From positions 34,679-98,678 of the forward strand of contig JAJZUQ010000004.1 in assembly GCA_021848385.1 (NCBI GenBank): a stretch of DNA of 64,000 bases. The letters are read 5' to 3'. Source of the DNA: Deltaproteobacteria bacterium. GTDB lineage: Bacteria; Desulfobacterota; Desulfuromonadia; Geobacterales; Geobacteraceae. The notes under the pieces are model-generated. The model was not told the origin of the DNA and did no database searches. It saw only the letters and a program-made list of their open reading frames with translations. The translations under genes and the position numbers were made by a program. This document shows, piece after piece, positions 1-9,050 of the stretch (the stretch's first letter is position 1; the number at the start of each line of letters is the position of its first letter).

Positions 1-2519
1 CCGGTGCTGAACCCTTCGGCGGCGCTCCCGGTCACCTGGGCTGCGGGGAAGCCGTTGAAGTGCGGCACCAGGTCGGGACCGCTGACGTAGCTGGTGGTCA
101 CCACGGCCGACAGCGGCACCATCTCGCCGTTGTTTGACCTCGTATAGAGCCGGGTGATGTCGGCAGGGGTCCGACGATGGGGGGCATCGGACTGGAGAAT
201 CACGTTCCAGACGCGGCTGTACTGGTTGTACTGGCTCACCTGGATCGAGCCGAACTGGGCCTGCAGGGCACTGTACACGTCCTCGACCGGCACGCCGAGG
301 AGCACCGCCTTGGAACGGTCGACTTCGGCGCGCAGTTGCTGGGAAGAGGCGCGGAAGGTGGTGATCAGGCTCGTGAGCTCGGGGCGCTGGCGAGCCTTGG
401 CAAGGAACTGCTGGGTGATTTCATAGAGCCGCGCCGGGTCGCCGCCTCCCATGTCCTGGACCCAGAACTCGAAGCCGCCGGTGGTGCCGATCCCCGGGAT
501 TGCCGGCGGCGCGATCGGGATGAACCGCCCTTCCTTGATTCCCTGGGATCCGCCCCACACCCCTGTCAGCACGGCGCGGGCGTTCTCCTTGCGGGCGCGC
601 TTGATCGATGAGTAGCGCTCCTCGAAATCCTTGAGCGTCACGAAGAAGGTCGCGGTGTTGGCCTTGTACTGGCCGTCCAGGAGGCTGTAGCCGTTTATGA
701 TCGTACGATTCGCCACGGCCGGATCCCGGGCGAACAGCTCGTCCACCCGGCTCGCGGCCTGCACCGTCCTTTTCAGGCTCGCGGCATCGGGCATCAGGAG
801 TTGGCCCAGCAGGTACCCCTGGTCCTCGTTGGGGACGAAACTCGTCGGTATGGTCCGGAACAGTTGCACGAGCCCTGCGATCAGCACGGCCAGCAGCACG
901 AAGGCCACGGCCATCCGCTTGATCATGAGCACCACAGCGTTGCCGAAGGCAAGGGTGAAGCGGTCGAACTGGCGGTTGAACCAGGCGAAGAAGCCGCGCT
1001 TGGGAGGGGTGCGATGCTTCATGAGGAGTGCGCACATGGCCGGCGTCAGGGTGAGGGCCACGAAACCGGAGAGGGCAACTGAAATTACGATGGTGATGGC
1101 GAACTGCTTGTAGAGCTGCCCGGTGGTACCGGGGAGAAACGCCGCCGGGATGAAGACTGAGGCCATCACCAGCACAACCGCCACGAGCGAGGTGCCGATC
1201 TCCCCCATCGCCTTGATGGTGGCCTCCCGCGGCGCGAGGTTGAACTTGGCCATGTTCCGCTCCACGTTCTCCACTACCACGATCGCATCGTCCACCACCA
1301 TGCCGATGGCGAGCACAATGCCGAAGAGAGTGAGGAGGTTAACGGAAAACCCGAGGGCGAGCATGCCGCAGAACGTGCCGATGAGCGCCACGAAGACCGC
1401 CGCCGTGCAGATGATGGTTGCGCGGAAGCTCTGCAGAAACAGAAAGACCACCAGCATTACCAGCACGATTGCTTCGAACAGGGTGTGGACGACCTCTTCG
1501 ATGGATATCCGGACGAACTCAGTCGTGTCCAAGGCGATGACGTACTCGATGCCGTCGGGCATCGTCCGCTTCAGTTCCTTCAGAGTCTTTCGCACCGCGT
1601 TCGACACCTCGATGCCGTTGGCCCCCGGTTGCTGGTAGATGGCAATGGGGGTCGCTGGCACTCCGTTCAGCCGGTTGTCGTCGACATACTGTCGACGCCC
1701 GACTTCGGCGCGGGCCACGTCTTTCACGCGGACGATGGCGCTGCCGTCCTGGCTCGCCCGGAGGATGATATCCTCGTACTGCGCAGGAGTGACGAACGGG
1801 GACTGCGTCACGACCGGGAAGGTGAGCTGCACCTGCGCGTCGCTCGGCTGCTGACCCACCTGGCCGGCCCCGAACAGGGCATTCTGCTTCGCCACTGCAT
1901 TCTGGATGTCGCTGGTCGTGATCCCGAGAGAGGCCATCCGGTCCGGGTTCATCCAGATACGCATCGCCTGGTCCGGCACGCCAAATATCTGCGCCTGGCC
2001 GGCGCCGCTCACCCGTTTGATCGCATCGAGGACGTAAACGTTGGCGTAGTTGGCGACATAGTCAGGAGTGTAGCGTCCGTCCCGGTTAAACACGGCAACG
2101 ATCATCAGGGTGCTGGCCGACTTTTTCTGCACTGAGACGCCGTACTGGGTCACCGCTTCGGGGAGTTGCGGCAAGGCGAGGTTCACCCGGTTCTGCACCT
2201 GCACCTGGGCGATGTCCGGGTCGGTGTCGAGGTTGAAATAGACCGTTATGGTCAGCTTGCCGGTGCTGGAACTGGTGGAGGTCATGTAAAGCATGTTGTC
2301 GACGCCGTTGATCTGCGCCTCGATGGGGGCGGCCACCGAGTTGCCGACCGTTTTCGCGTCGGCGCCGGGATAGGTGGTCGTCACCTGGATCTGCACCGGC
2401 GTGATCGTCGGGTACTGGGCGATCGGGAGGAGTTTCATCGACACGAGGCCGGCAATCACGATGATGAGCGAGATGACCGTGGCAAAGATCGGCCGTTCGA
2501 TGAAAAACTTGGAGAACAT
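1..2519 (-). CDS. RND multidrug efflux transporter, inner-membrane subunit (AcrB/MexB, HAE1 type), partial
   Basis: This is the proton-driven inner-membrane pump of a tripartite drug efflux system. The reading frame runs from an ATG at 2519 to the left edge without a stop, giving about 839 residues; the family is usually 1030-1050 residues, so roughly the last 200 are outside the window. The protein opens with MFSKFFIERPIFA, the typical HAE1 start. Around residue 405 the motif VVDDAIVVVENVER carries the paired aspartates of the TM4 proton relay. The gene lies 18 bp downstream of the adaptor gene on the same strand, so the two form one operon; the outer-membrane channel, if encoded with them, is beyond the edge. 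The family is certain; the substrate cannot be read from sequence. Confidence 0.95.
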   Translation of the reverse strand, partial: MFSKFFIERPIFATVISLIIVIAGLVSMKLLPIAQYPTITPVQIQVTTTYPGADAKTVGNSVAAPIEAQINGVDNMLYMTSTSSSTGKLTITVYFNLDTDPDIAQVQVQNRVNLALPQLPEAVTQYGVSVQKKSASTLMIVAVFNRDGRYTPDYVANYANVYVLDAIKRVSGAGQAQIFGVPDQAMRIWMNPDRMASLGITTSDIQNAVAKQNALFGAGQVGQQPSDAQVQLTFPVVTQSPFVTPAQYEDIILRASQDGSAIVRVKDVARAEVGRRQYVDDNRLNGVPATPIAIYQQPGANGIEVSNAVRKTLKELKRTMPDGIEYVIALDTTEFVRISIEEVVHTLFEAIVLVMLVVFLFLQSFRATIICTAAVFVALIGTFCGMLALGFSVNLLTLFGIVLAIGMVVDDAIVVVENVERNMAKFNLAPREATIKAMGEIGTSLVAVVLVMASVFIPAAFLPGTTGQLYKQFAITIVISVALSGFVALTLTPAMCALLMKHRTPPKRGFFAWFNRQFDRFTLAFGNAVVLMIKRMAVAFVLLAVLIAGLVQLFRTIPTSFVPNEDQGYLLGQLLMPDAASLKRTVQAASRVDELFARDPAVANRTIINGYSLLDGQYKANTATFFVTLKDFEERYSSIKRARKENARAVLTGVWGGSQGIKEGRFIPIAPPAIPGIGTTGGFEFWVQDMGGGDPARLYEITQQFLAKARQRPELTSLITTFRASSQQLRAEVDRSKAVLLGVPVEDVYSALQAQFGSIQVSQYNQYSRVWNVILQSDAPHRRTPADITRLYTRSNNGEMVPLSAVVTTSYVSGPDLVPHFNGFPAAQVTGSAAEGFST

Positions 2520-2537
2520 TGCTCGCTCCTTCCCCGG

Positions 2538-3797
2538 TCAGTTGCCCTTCTTCGCCGGGGCGGCTTTCGGCGCTGCGGTTCGCGGCACACCGCCGGAGAT
2601 GGCGGGCTCCGAGGCAGCAGCAAGGGGGTGCACCGTGACGGGGGCTCCCGGCTGCAGCGTCAGGCCACCATCGACGACCACCTGATCGCCGGCGCGAAGC
2701 CCTTCGCTGATGAACCAGTCGTTCCCGTGCCACTCGCCGGCAGTTACCGGCCGGTACTCTGCCTTTCCCTCTTTATTCACCACCCAGACGTAGTGACCCT
2801 TTGCCCCCTGCTGCACCGCCCGCTGCGGCACGAGGATCGCCCTGGGGCGAACCGCACCATTCAGGCGAGCTCGGACGTATTGGTTCGGGCGGAGCAGCCC
2901 GTTCGGGTTATCGACGTTGATGCGCAGGAGAAACGTCCCGGTCTGCGCGTTATAGGATGGAGCGGCGAAGGTGATCTGTCCCTTGTGGGGGAAGAGCGAG
3001 CCGTCGACCATGATAATCTCGACCTCGTAGTTCCCTTTTTTCGGGGGGATCAACAACCTCCTGACGATCTGGTCGCGGTATCGCTGCATCTCGTTTTCGG
3101 AGAGGCTGAAATTCACCCAGATGGGGGAGAGCACCGTCACGGTGGTGAGCTGGCTGTTTTGCGGGTTGATGTAGGTGCCGTCCTGTTGCAGGGCGGCGCC
3201 GGTGATCCCGGCAACTGGGGAGGTAATGGTACAGTAGGAGAGATTGAGCTGCGCCGTTTCGAGCTGGGACTTGGCCTGCTCCACGGCTGCCGCGGATGAT
3301 TCGAAGCTGCCGGTTGCCTCGTCCAGATCCTTCTGCGACAATGCATTCTGGGCGGCAAGCGGCCTGGTGCGCTCCAGGTTAAGCCGCGCCGTTTCCATGG
3401 CCGCTCTTTGCCGTGCGAGCGCCGCTGCCAGACCATTCACCTGGGTCTGGAAAGGTTTCTTGTCCATGAGGAAGAGGACCTGTCCAGCCTTCACGGTCGA
3501 GCCCTCGGTATAGACCCGCTTCTCCAGGAAGCCGCTGACCCGCGCCTGGATGCTCACCTGGTGGGAACTCTGGGTCTGCGCCACGTACTCGAAGCTGACC
3601 GGCACATCACGGGGGGTGACGGCCACCACGGCAACCTCTGCCGGCCGCGTTTCCGGCTTTTTCGCTTCATGCTTCCCGCAGCCCGTTACATTAGTGAGGA
3701 GCATGACAGCAGAGGCCAGCGCTGCGAAAGCGAGCAATTGCCTGACGCCGCGGCGGCACCAGACTGACCCCGACCTGCAGGAAAGCATGTAGCGCAT
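2538..3797 (-). CDS. RND efflux periplasmic adaptor lipoprotein (AcrA/MexA family)
   Basis: This is the membrane fusion protein that bridges the RND pump to an outer-membrane channel. The protein has about 419 residues. It begins with a lipoprotein signal ending in VTGC, so it is probably anchored to the inner membrane through that cysteine. The lipoyl/barrel-sandwich halves flank a coiled-coil hairpin rich in Ala, Gln and Glu, followed by beta-barrel and membrane-proximal domains. The chosen ATG at 3797 has AGGAGG six bases upstream; a longer frame from 3815 or the ATG at 3803 would overlap that site. It is the first gene of the efflux operon and is read divergently from the lipoprotein gene at 3937. 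Pump and adaptor fit the canonical gene order. Confidence 0.93.
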   Translation of the reverse strand: MRYMLSCRSGSVWCRRGVRQLLAFAALASAVMLLTNVTGCGKHEAKKPETRPAEVAVVAVTPRDVPVSFEYVAQTQSSHQVSIQARVSGFLEKRVYTEGSTVKAGQVLFLMDKKPFQTQVNGLAAALARQRAAMETARLNLERTRPLAAQNALSQKDLDEATGSFESSAAAVEQAKSQLETAQLNLSYCTITSPVAGITGAALQQDGTYINPQNSQLTTVTVLSPIWVNFSLSENEMQRYRDQIVRRLLIPPKKGNYEVEIIMVDGSLFPHKGQITFAAPSYNAQTGTFLLRINVDNPNGLLRPNQYVRARLNGAVRPRAILVPQRAVQQGAKGHYVWVVNKEGKAEYRPVTAGEWHGNDWFISEGLRAGDQVVVDGGLTLQPGAPVTVHPLAAASEPAISGGVPRTAAPKAAPAKKGN

Positions 3798-3841
3798 GGT
3801 CATCCTCCTATCCACCGCCTTCCGCTTGCATCGTCTTGTAA

Positions 3842-3859
3842 TAACACCATGGGTTGTTA
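3842..3859. promoter_or_regulatory. candidate operator dyad in the efflux/lipoprotein divergent region
   Basis: The arms TAACA (3842-3846) and TGTTA (3855-3859) are separated by eight bases, and a further TGTTA lies at 3863-3867, all in an AT-rich 120-bp divergent intergenic region. RND operons are commonly controlled by TetR or MarR repressors that bind such dyads, but no regulator gene adjoins it here. Function is inferred. Confidence 0.35.
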
Positions 3860-3936
3860 GAATGTTATAATAATACCATATTCAGACTTTATATAAAGGC
3901 GACACTATAAATCCCAACTGCAAAGGAGGAAGCGTC

Positions 3937-4635
3937 ATGAAAACCATTATTACGATGGGTACAACGGTTGCGTTCTTTGCTCTAGCTGTGCTGCTAGGCG
4001 GCTGTGGTGCAGGCATGCAGGCACGGAGCGTGGAGGTGAAGCAGTCGCTGCTGGTAAATCCGTCCATCCTGAAGAAAGGCACCGGTGACCAGGCCCTCTA
4101 TCGCTACGTCAATCCGAAGGCAGACCCCAAGCAGTACGCCAAGATCATGATCGATCCGGTCCTGATCGAGAAACAGGGGGAACTCGACGCCGATGAACGA
4201 GAAAACTACCAGAAGCTAGCCAACAACGCCTATGTTTACCTGACCAAGGAACTGCAGCAGGACTACCGGATCGTGCAGAGCCCCGAACCCGGCACCATGA
4301 GGGTCCAGATGGCAATCATCGATGCCGATAGCTCGAAGCCGGTCCGCAATGTAACGTCGACCCTCATTCCCATCGGCATCGGGATCTCCCTGGTAAAATA
4401 TGGTGCCACGGGAAAACAATCGGGGGTTGGTGAAATCACCGCCGAATTCAAGCTGACCGACGCCATGAGCGGCGAACTGCTCGGCGCAGGACTCGACAAG
4501 CGTGTCGGCGGTAAGGATGTCAAGGGAGTCTTCGACAGCTGGCACCATGCCGATGCCGCTCTGGAATACTGGGCGCAACGGTTACGCTTCGTGCTCTGCA
4601 CGGGACGCGGCGGCACAAACTGTGTCAAGCCCTGA
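3937..4635 (+). CDS. DUF3313-type lipoprotein
   Basis: This is a 232-residue protein with a clear lipoprotein signal: a charged MKT start, a hydrophobic stretch and the lipobox LGGC near residue 23. The ATG has a strong AAAGGAGG site 8-9 bases upstream. The body matches the general look of DUF3313 lipoproteins, including an opening segment on a 'YVNP' theme and a late region describing GELLGAGLDKRVGG. That family has no settled biochemical role. It is 15 bp ahead of the MCE transporter operon and in the same direction, so it may be cotranscribed with it and share its envelope context. It is divergent from the efflux operon. Confidence 0.7.
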   Translation: MKTIITMGTTVAFFALAVLLGGCGAGMQARSVEVKQSLLVNPSILKKGTGDQALYRYVNPKADPKQYAKIMIDPVLIEKQGELDADERENYQKLANNAYVYLTKELQQDYRIVQSPEPGTMRVQMAIIDADSSKPVRNVTSTLIPIGIGISLVKYGATGKQSGVGEITAEFKLTDAMSGELLGAGLDKRVGGKDVKGVFDSWHHADAALEYWAQRLRFVLCTGRGGTNCVKP

Positions 4636-4650
4636 GCATAAGGACAGAGT

Positions 4651-5802
4651 GTGACGGACGTGGGAGAACCTCATGGCACAGGCGAGTTGCGGCTGAATAA
4701 GACCCCGGACGGCGAGCTTCGGGTAACCCTTGCCGGGAAGTGGTACATGACCGACACGCCCCCTTCTCCCGACATGGTACGAAATGAAATCGAGACGTTT
4801 CCGGAGATAGCCAGGGTGAGCTTCGATGCCAGAGATCTCACGGGTTGGGACAGCAGCCTGCTGACCTTTCTGCTGGCGGTCATCGACTTCTGCTCGCAGC
4901 GTGCGGTCCCGGTAGACCGTGAAGGGCTCCCCGTCGGGGTCAACCGGCTGCTGACCCTGGCCACCGCCGTGCCGGAAAGGAAGGGAACACGCCGGAGTGC
5001 CGGGCATGAACCCTTTCTCGCCCGCGTAGGCGAATACGCCATCGTTTTCTGGCGTTCTACACGGGAGATGCTGGCCTTTATCGGCGAAACGTTTACGGCC
5101 CTCCTACGGCTTGTAACCGGCAAATCCAGGTTCCGCGGCTCCGATCTTCTGCTTGTCATTCAGGAATGCAGCGCGGACGCTCTCCCCATTGTCTCCCTCA
5201 TCAGCCTGCTGGTGGGCTTGATCCTGGCATTTGTGGGGGCCATACAGTTAAAGCTGTTCGGTGCCCAGATTTTCGTGGCGGACTTGGTTGGAATCGGTAC
5301 GGTACGGGCCATGGGTGCCATCATGACGGGGATCATCATGGCCGGGCGCACCGGCGCCTCATTTGCTGCCAGGATAGGGACCATGCAGGTCAATGAGGAG
5401 ATCGACGCCCTGCAGACGACCGGAATTTCTCCCATCGATTTTCTCGTTCTCCCCCGCCTGCTCGCCCTGTCGGTGATGATGCCACTGCTTACCCTCTATG
5501 CTGACGCAATGGGAATAGTGGGCGGGATGATCGTCGGTGTCGCCGGCCTCGGTCTGAATCTCAGGGAGTACTATGACGAAACAATAAAAGCGGTCAGTCT
5601 GACTAACCTCTGGATCGGTCTTTTCTCGGGCTTTGTCTATGGCATCCTGATTGCCCTGGCAGGATGCATGCGGGGTATGCAGTGCGGCCGGAGCGCTTCG
5701 GCGGTGGGTGATGCCACAACCTCCGCGGTGGTAACCGGGATCGTCAGCATAGTCGTAGCAACGGCAGTTATAACGGTAATCTGCAATATCCTGGGAATAT
5801 GA
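4651..5802 (+). CDS. mlaE: STAS-MlaE fusion, permease of an MCE phospholipid ABC transporter
   Basis: This is the inner-membrane permease of an Mla-type lipid transporter (383 residues). The first ~100 residues form a STAS-like soluble domain ending in LLTFLLAVIDFC. The remainder is the MlaE permease, with four to five hydrophobic segments and the conserved stretch around GRTGASFAARIGTMQVNEEIDAL, the coupling region that contacts the ATPase. STAS-MlaE fusions are known; in E. coli the STAS protein (MlaB) is separate. The start is GTG at 4651, with AAGGA about eight bases upstream. It begins a tight four-gene run (mlaE, mlaF, mlaD, pqiC-like), which makes the transporter assignment secure; the direction of lipid transport is not readable. 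Confidence 0.93.
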   Translation: MTDVGEPHGTGELRLNKTPDGELRVTLAGKWYMTDTPPSPDMVRNEIETFPEIARVSFDARDLTGWDSSLLTFLLAVIDFCSQRAVPVDREGLPVGVNRLLTLATAVPERKGTRRSAGHEPFLARVGEYAIVFWRSTREMLAFIGETFTALLRLVTGKSRFRGSDLLLVIQECSADALPIVSLISLLVGLILAFVGAIQLKLFGAQIFVADLVGIGTVRAMGAIMTGIIMAGRTGASFAARIGTMQVNEEIDALQTTGISPIDFLVLPRLLALSVMMPLLTLYADAMGIVGGMIVGVAGLGLNLREYYDETIKAVSLTNLWIGLFSGFVYGILIALAGCMRGMQCGRSASAVGDATTSAVVTGIVSIVVATAVITVICNILGI

Positions 5803-5821
5803 CCGTGGCACAGGCAACACA

Positions 5822-6625
5822 ATGAACAGTCCTGCCCCCCATATCACCGTCCGGGATCTCACGATGGCCTATGGCGGTTACGTGCTGCAGCGCGACCTCT
5901 CCTTCGCCGTGAACCGGGGCGATGTCTTTATCATCATGGGAGGGAGCGGCTGCGGCAAGAGCACCTTGATGAGGCATCTCATCGGTCTCAAGGAACCGGC
6001 CGGAGGCCAGGTTCTGTACGGCCCCATGAGCTTCTGGGAGGCGGAACCGGAGGAACGAGACCGGATGATGCGTCGCTTCGGCATCATGTATCAGAGCGGG
6101 GCATTGTGGAGTTCCCTGACCCTTGCAGAAAACATTGCCCTGTCTCTTGAGCTCTACACAAATCTGAAGCCGGCGGAGGTTCGGGACATCGCTTCCCTTA
6201 AACTTGCCCTGGTCGGACTCGCGGGCTTTGAGGACTACTACCCGTCAGAGATCAGCGGCGGGATGAAGAAACGGGCCGGCATCGCCCGGGCAATGGCCAT
6301 CGACCCGGAGATACTGTTCTTAGACGAGCCCTCCGCGGGCCTGGACCCGATCAGCGCGCGACTGCTGGACGACCTGGTCCTGGAACTTCGGGACAGCCTC
6401 GGCACAACGGTGGTGGTCGTTACCCATGAACTGTCGAGCATCTTCGCCATCGGCACCAACTCCGTCTTTCTTGACGCGGAGACCGGGACGATGATCGCCA
6501 CGGGGAATCCGAAGAGACTCTTGGCGGAGTGCGAGCATCCGACGGTGCGGAACTTCCTGACACGCGGCGAGGCGAAAGCGGCCGCGAAACCGGGGGAAGT
6601 CCCAGCGCCCTGCTTTCTCACCTGA
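5822..6625 (+). CDS. mlaF: MCE transporter ATP-binding protein (MlaF-like)
   Basis: This is the ABC ATPase that powers the MCE lipid transporter (267 residues). Walker A (GGSGCGKST, about residues 40-48), the signature ISGGMKKRAGIARA and Walker B (ILFLDEPSAGLDP) are all intact. The signature variant SGGMKKR is the one usually seen in MlaF-type ATPases rather than in import ATPases. It lies 19 bp after the permease and 12 bp before mlaD, so one transcript is expected. Confidence 0.94.
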   Translation: MNSPAPHITVRDLTMAYGGYVLQRDLSFAVNRGDVFIIMGGSGCGKSTLMRHLIGLKEPAGGQVLYGPMSFWEAEPEERDRMMRRFGIMYQSGALWSSLTLAENIALSLELYTNLKPAEVRDIASLKLALVGLAGFEDYYPSEISGGMKKRAGIARAMAIDPEILFLDEPSAGLDPISARLLDDLVLELRDSLGTTVVVVTHELSSIFAIGTNSVFLDAETGTMIATGNPKRLLAECEHPTVRNFLTRGEAKAAAKPGEVPAPCFLT

Positions 6626-6637
6626 GGATACACAGCC

Positions 6638-7651
6638 ATGGCTAAACCGGTAAACAAGACGCTCATCGGCCTCTTCGTGGTGGGAGCCGTATCTCTGGCG
6701 GTCGCCGGCATTGCACTGTTCGGATCGGGAAAATTTCTGTCGGAACGGCCTAAATTCGTGATGTTCTTCTCCGGATCGGTAACCGGCCTTACGGTCGGCT
6801 CGCCGGTCCTGTTCCGGGGGGTCAAAGTGGGCGAGGTAACGGAAATTGCCGCGCGATTCAACCCCAAAGACCTGTCCGTCGTGATCCCGGTATACACAGA
6901 GTACTTCCCCGACAGTTTTGACATCCCCGAAGACGTCAGGAGCCTGATGAGTCGCGGTAAACACCCTTTTATCCAAAGGCTGGTGGGCAAGGGGCTCAAG
7001 GCACAACTCCGGATGAAGAGTTTAATCACCGGCCAGTTGTACATCGCCGTGGACTTCTATCCCGACAAGCCGCTGCAACTCACCGGACTCGAAAAGAGAT
7101 ACCCGGAGATCCCGACCATTCCGTCTACAGCGGATGTGCTGATGACAACACTGGAGAAGGTCCCGCTTACCGCGATCGCCGACAGGCTGCTGAAGGTAAC
7201 CGAGGGAATCGAGAAGACCGTGAACTCACCCGATGTTGCGAACAGCCTGGAAAACCTGAGTCGCGCCCTCAGGGAAATCAACAACCTCGTGGGAAAAATT
7301 GATGCTGAAATAAAACCCATGGCTGCAAATCTCCGGCAAACCTCGGACGCCGCCAGGGGGGCTTTTGTCCAGGTAGAGAAGACGCTGGCGCTGCAGGAGG
7401 GGGAACCGGCAAAAATTGCGCTGAAGGTCCAGGAGACCCTGGAGCAGGCCGGCGCTACCCTGGAGGAGATGAGGTCAACCCTTGACTCCTACAATGAAAT
7501 CGCCGGCAAGAATGCCGATATCGGCTACGATCTGAGCAGGTCGCTCCGTGAGATCGAGGCGGCGGCCCGTTCCATTCGCGCCCTGACCGACTACCTGGAG
7601 CGCCATCCCGAGGCACTCGTGCAGGGGAAAAAGGCTTCCCCGGGAGAATGA
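6638..7651 (+). CDS. mlaD: MlaD/MCE-domain periplasmic lipid-binding protein
   Basis: This is the substrate-binding MCE protein of the transporter (337 residues). An N-terminal anchor helix (about residues 8-30) is followed by an MCE domain starting at 'VTGLTVGSPVLFRGVKVGEV'. The C-terminal half (about 190-325) is helical and probably coiled coil, with repeated Leu and Glu/Lys patterns. That tail is longer than in E. coli MlaD and is closer to PqiB/YebT-like proteins, in which such helices form a periplasmic tunnel. The stop overlaps the next start (ATGA at 7648), so translation of the lipoprotein is coupled. Confidence 0.9.
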   Translation: MAKPVNKTLIGLFVVGAVSLAVAGIALFGSGKFLSERPKFVMFFSGSVTGLTVGSPVLFRGVKVGEVTEIAARFNPKDLSVVIPVYTEYFPDSFDIPEDVRSLMSRGKHPFIQRLVGKGLKAQLRMKSLITGQLYIAVDFYPDKPLQLTGLEKRYPEIPTIPSTADVLMTTLEKVPLTAIADRLLKVTEGIEKTVNSPDVANSLENLSRALREINNLVGKIDAEIKPMAANLRQTSDAARGAFVQVEKTLALQEGEPAKIALKVQETLEQAGATLEEMRSTLDSYNEIAGKNADIGYDLSRSLREIEAAARSIRALTDYLERHPEALVQGKKASPGE

Positions 7652-8334
7652 GCATGGCGACACAACGTTTCATCCTTGTTCTGCTCATCATCTGCGGCCT
7701 GTCGGCCACATTTGCCGGATGTTTCGGGACGAGTCCGTCTCCCCGGTTCTACACCCTGGTTCCGCCTGAAAGCGAGCGTGTATCTGAAGCAACCGGTCTG
7801 GACACGGCCGTAGGAATTGGCCCCGTCACCATTCCCGACTACCTGGACCGCAAACAGATAGTGACCCGTTTCGGTCGAAACGAAATAGTCCTTGCCGAGT
7901 TCGACCAGTGGGGTGGTTCACTGGAGGAAGAAATAAGTCGTGCTCTCGTGACCGATCTGGCGGTCCGGTTGAGTTCCAAGGGGATAACCGTCTTGCCATG
8001 GAGGTCTCCCCTCCTGGCTAAATCGCGAACGGTGTACCGTATTCCCGTTACCGTTACCCGTTTCGACGGAACACGGTGGGAAAAGGTTGTTCTTAACGCA
8101 CAATGGGGAGTATTTATCAGGGAGAAGCGCGAAGAGGGCTTGTTAGCAAAAGAATCGACGCTAACCGAAGAGATCCCTGACAAGAGTTACGAGGCACTGG
8201 TTGCCGCGATGGGAAAGGCGGTAAAGGGGCTCGGGAAAGAGATTGCCGACTGTGTCGTGACGGTTGCTGCAAAGAAAACCGATAATAAAGAACCCGGAGT
8301 ACAGGGCAGATTGAGTCGCGTGAATATGCCATGA
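7648..8334 (+). CDS. PqiC/ABC-auxiliary lipoprotein of the MCE transporter
   Basis: This is a 228-residue lipoprotein with a hydrophobic leader and lipobox FAGC (about residue 25). After it comes PSPRFYTL, a typical opening of the ABC-type transport auxiliary (PqiC) domain, and a later 'VGIGPVTIPDYLDRKQIVTR' block that is also characteristic. PqiC-type lipoproteins are thought to sit at the outer membrane and receive the MCE tunnel. It overlaps mlaD by four bases. Two in-frame ATGs (7648 and 7654) compete; the first is chosen for the ATGA overlap. Family assignment is good and the exact role is inferred. Confidence 0.85.
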   Translation: MSMATQRFILVLLIICGLSATFAGCFGTSPSPRFYTLVPPESERVSEATGLDTAVGIGPVTIPDYLDRKQIVTRFGRNEIVLAEFDQWGGSLEEEISRALVTDLAVRLSSKGITVLPWRSPLLAKSRTVYRIPVTVTRFDGTRWEKVVLNAQWGVFIREKREEGLLAKESTLTEEIPDKSYEALVAAMGKAVKGLGKEIADCVVTVAAKKTDNKEPGVQGRLSRVNMP

Positions 8335-9050
8335 CCACCCAAGACACCAGGAAAGTTGGAATATTTCGCCTCATCAACTGGAAACCAGTCCGGTTCGTCG
8401 AGATTTTCATATTCCTCATTCTGGTCATACTCCTGACCCCGCTCCTGGGTAGAACTCCGCTGCTGGCGGCCCTACTGGCGGCATTTTTACTCAACATCAT
8501 GATCGTCAGCCTCTCCTTTGCCGGGGTCGGTATCCGACGTCGCTGGCCACTTATCATACTGTGGCTACTCGGACCGCTTCTTGATTTGGCCGCTCTCCGA
8601 ACCGGGAATATCCAAACCGCGATGCAACTCGATGTCACATCGGATCTTGTCAGGGCCCTTCTCCTCATCATCTTTGTGGTCTTAATCCTTCGCTACGTAC
8701 TGACCAGCAATGAAGTGACCCTGGATACGATCTTCGGCGCCTTTGTCGCCTACTTTCTGATCGCATTCGCCTTTTCAGCCATATTTCAAGCGGTGGCCGT
8801 TTTCGAGCCCACCAGTTTCTCCATGGTTGGGATCACGGACGGTGAAGATGGTAGTTCCTTGAAGATGCGGCTCAACTACTTCAGTTTCGTCACGATCGCA
8901 ACTCTCGGCTACGGAGACATCGTGCCGAGGCTGCCGGTGACCCAGACGCTCGCTATTCTGGAGGCGGTTATCGGGCAGTTCTATATGGCTGCGCTGATTG
9001 CCTGGCTGGTAAGCGTCCATGCCGGTCGAGGGGGGAGGAACCATCCATGA
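8331..9050 (+). CDS. potassium channel-like (ion channel 2-TM) membrane protein
   Basis: This is a 239-residue membrane protein. Several hydrophobic segments precede a pore module: a transmembrane helix, a re-entrant loop with the selectivity filter TLGYGD at residues 191-196, and a final helix. TxGYGD is the canonical K+ filter. No RCK/TrkA-N ligand domain follows, so gating is not evident. It overlaps the preceding lipoprotein and the following exchanger by four bases each. This places lipid transport, a cation channel and a Ca2+/H+ exchanger in one transcript, a plausible envelope or ion-homeostasis set. Confidence 0.8.
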   Translation: MTTQDTRKVGIFRLINWKPVRFVEIFIFLILVILLTPLLGRTPLLAALLAAFLLNIMIVSLSFAGVGIRRRWPLIILWLLGPLLDLAALRTGNIQTAMQLDVTSDLVRALLLIIFVVLILRYVLTSNEVTLDTIFGAFVAYFLIAFAFSAIFQAVAVFEPTSFSMVGITDGEDGSSLKMRLNYFSFVTIATLGYGDIVPRLPVTQTLAILEAVIGQFYMAALIAWLVSVHAGRGGRNHP

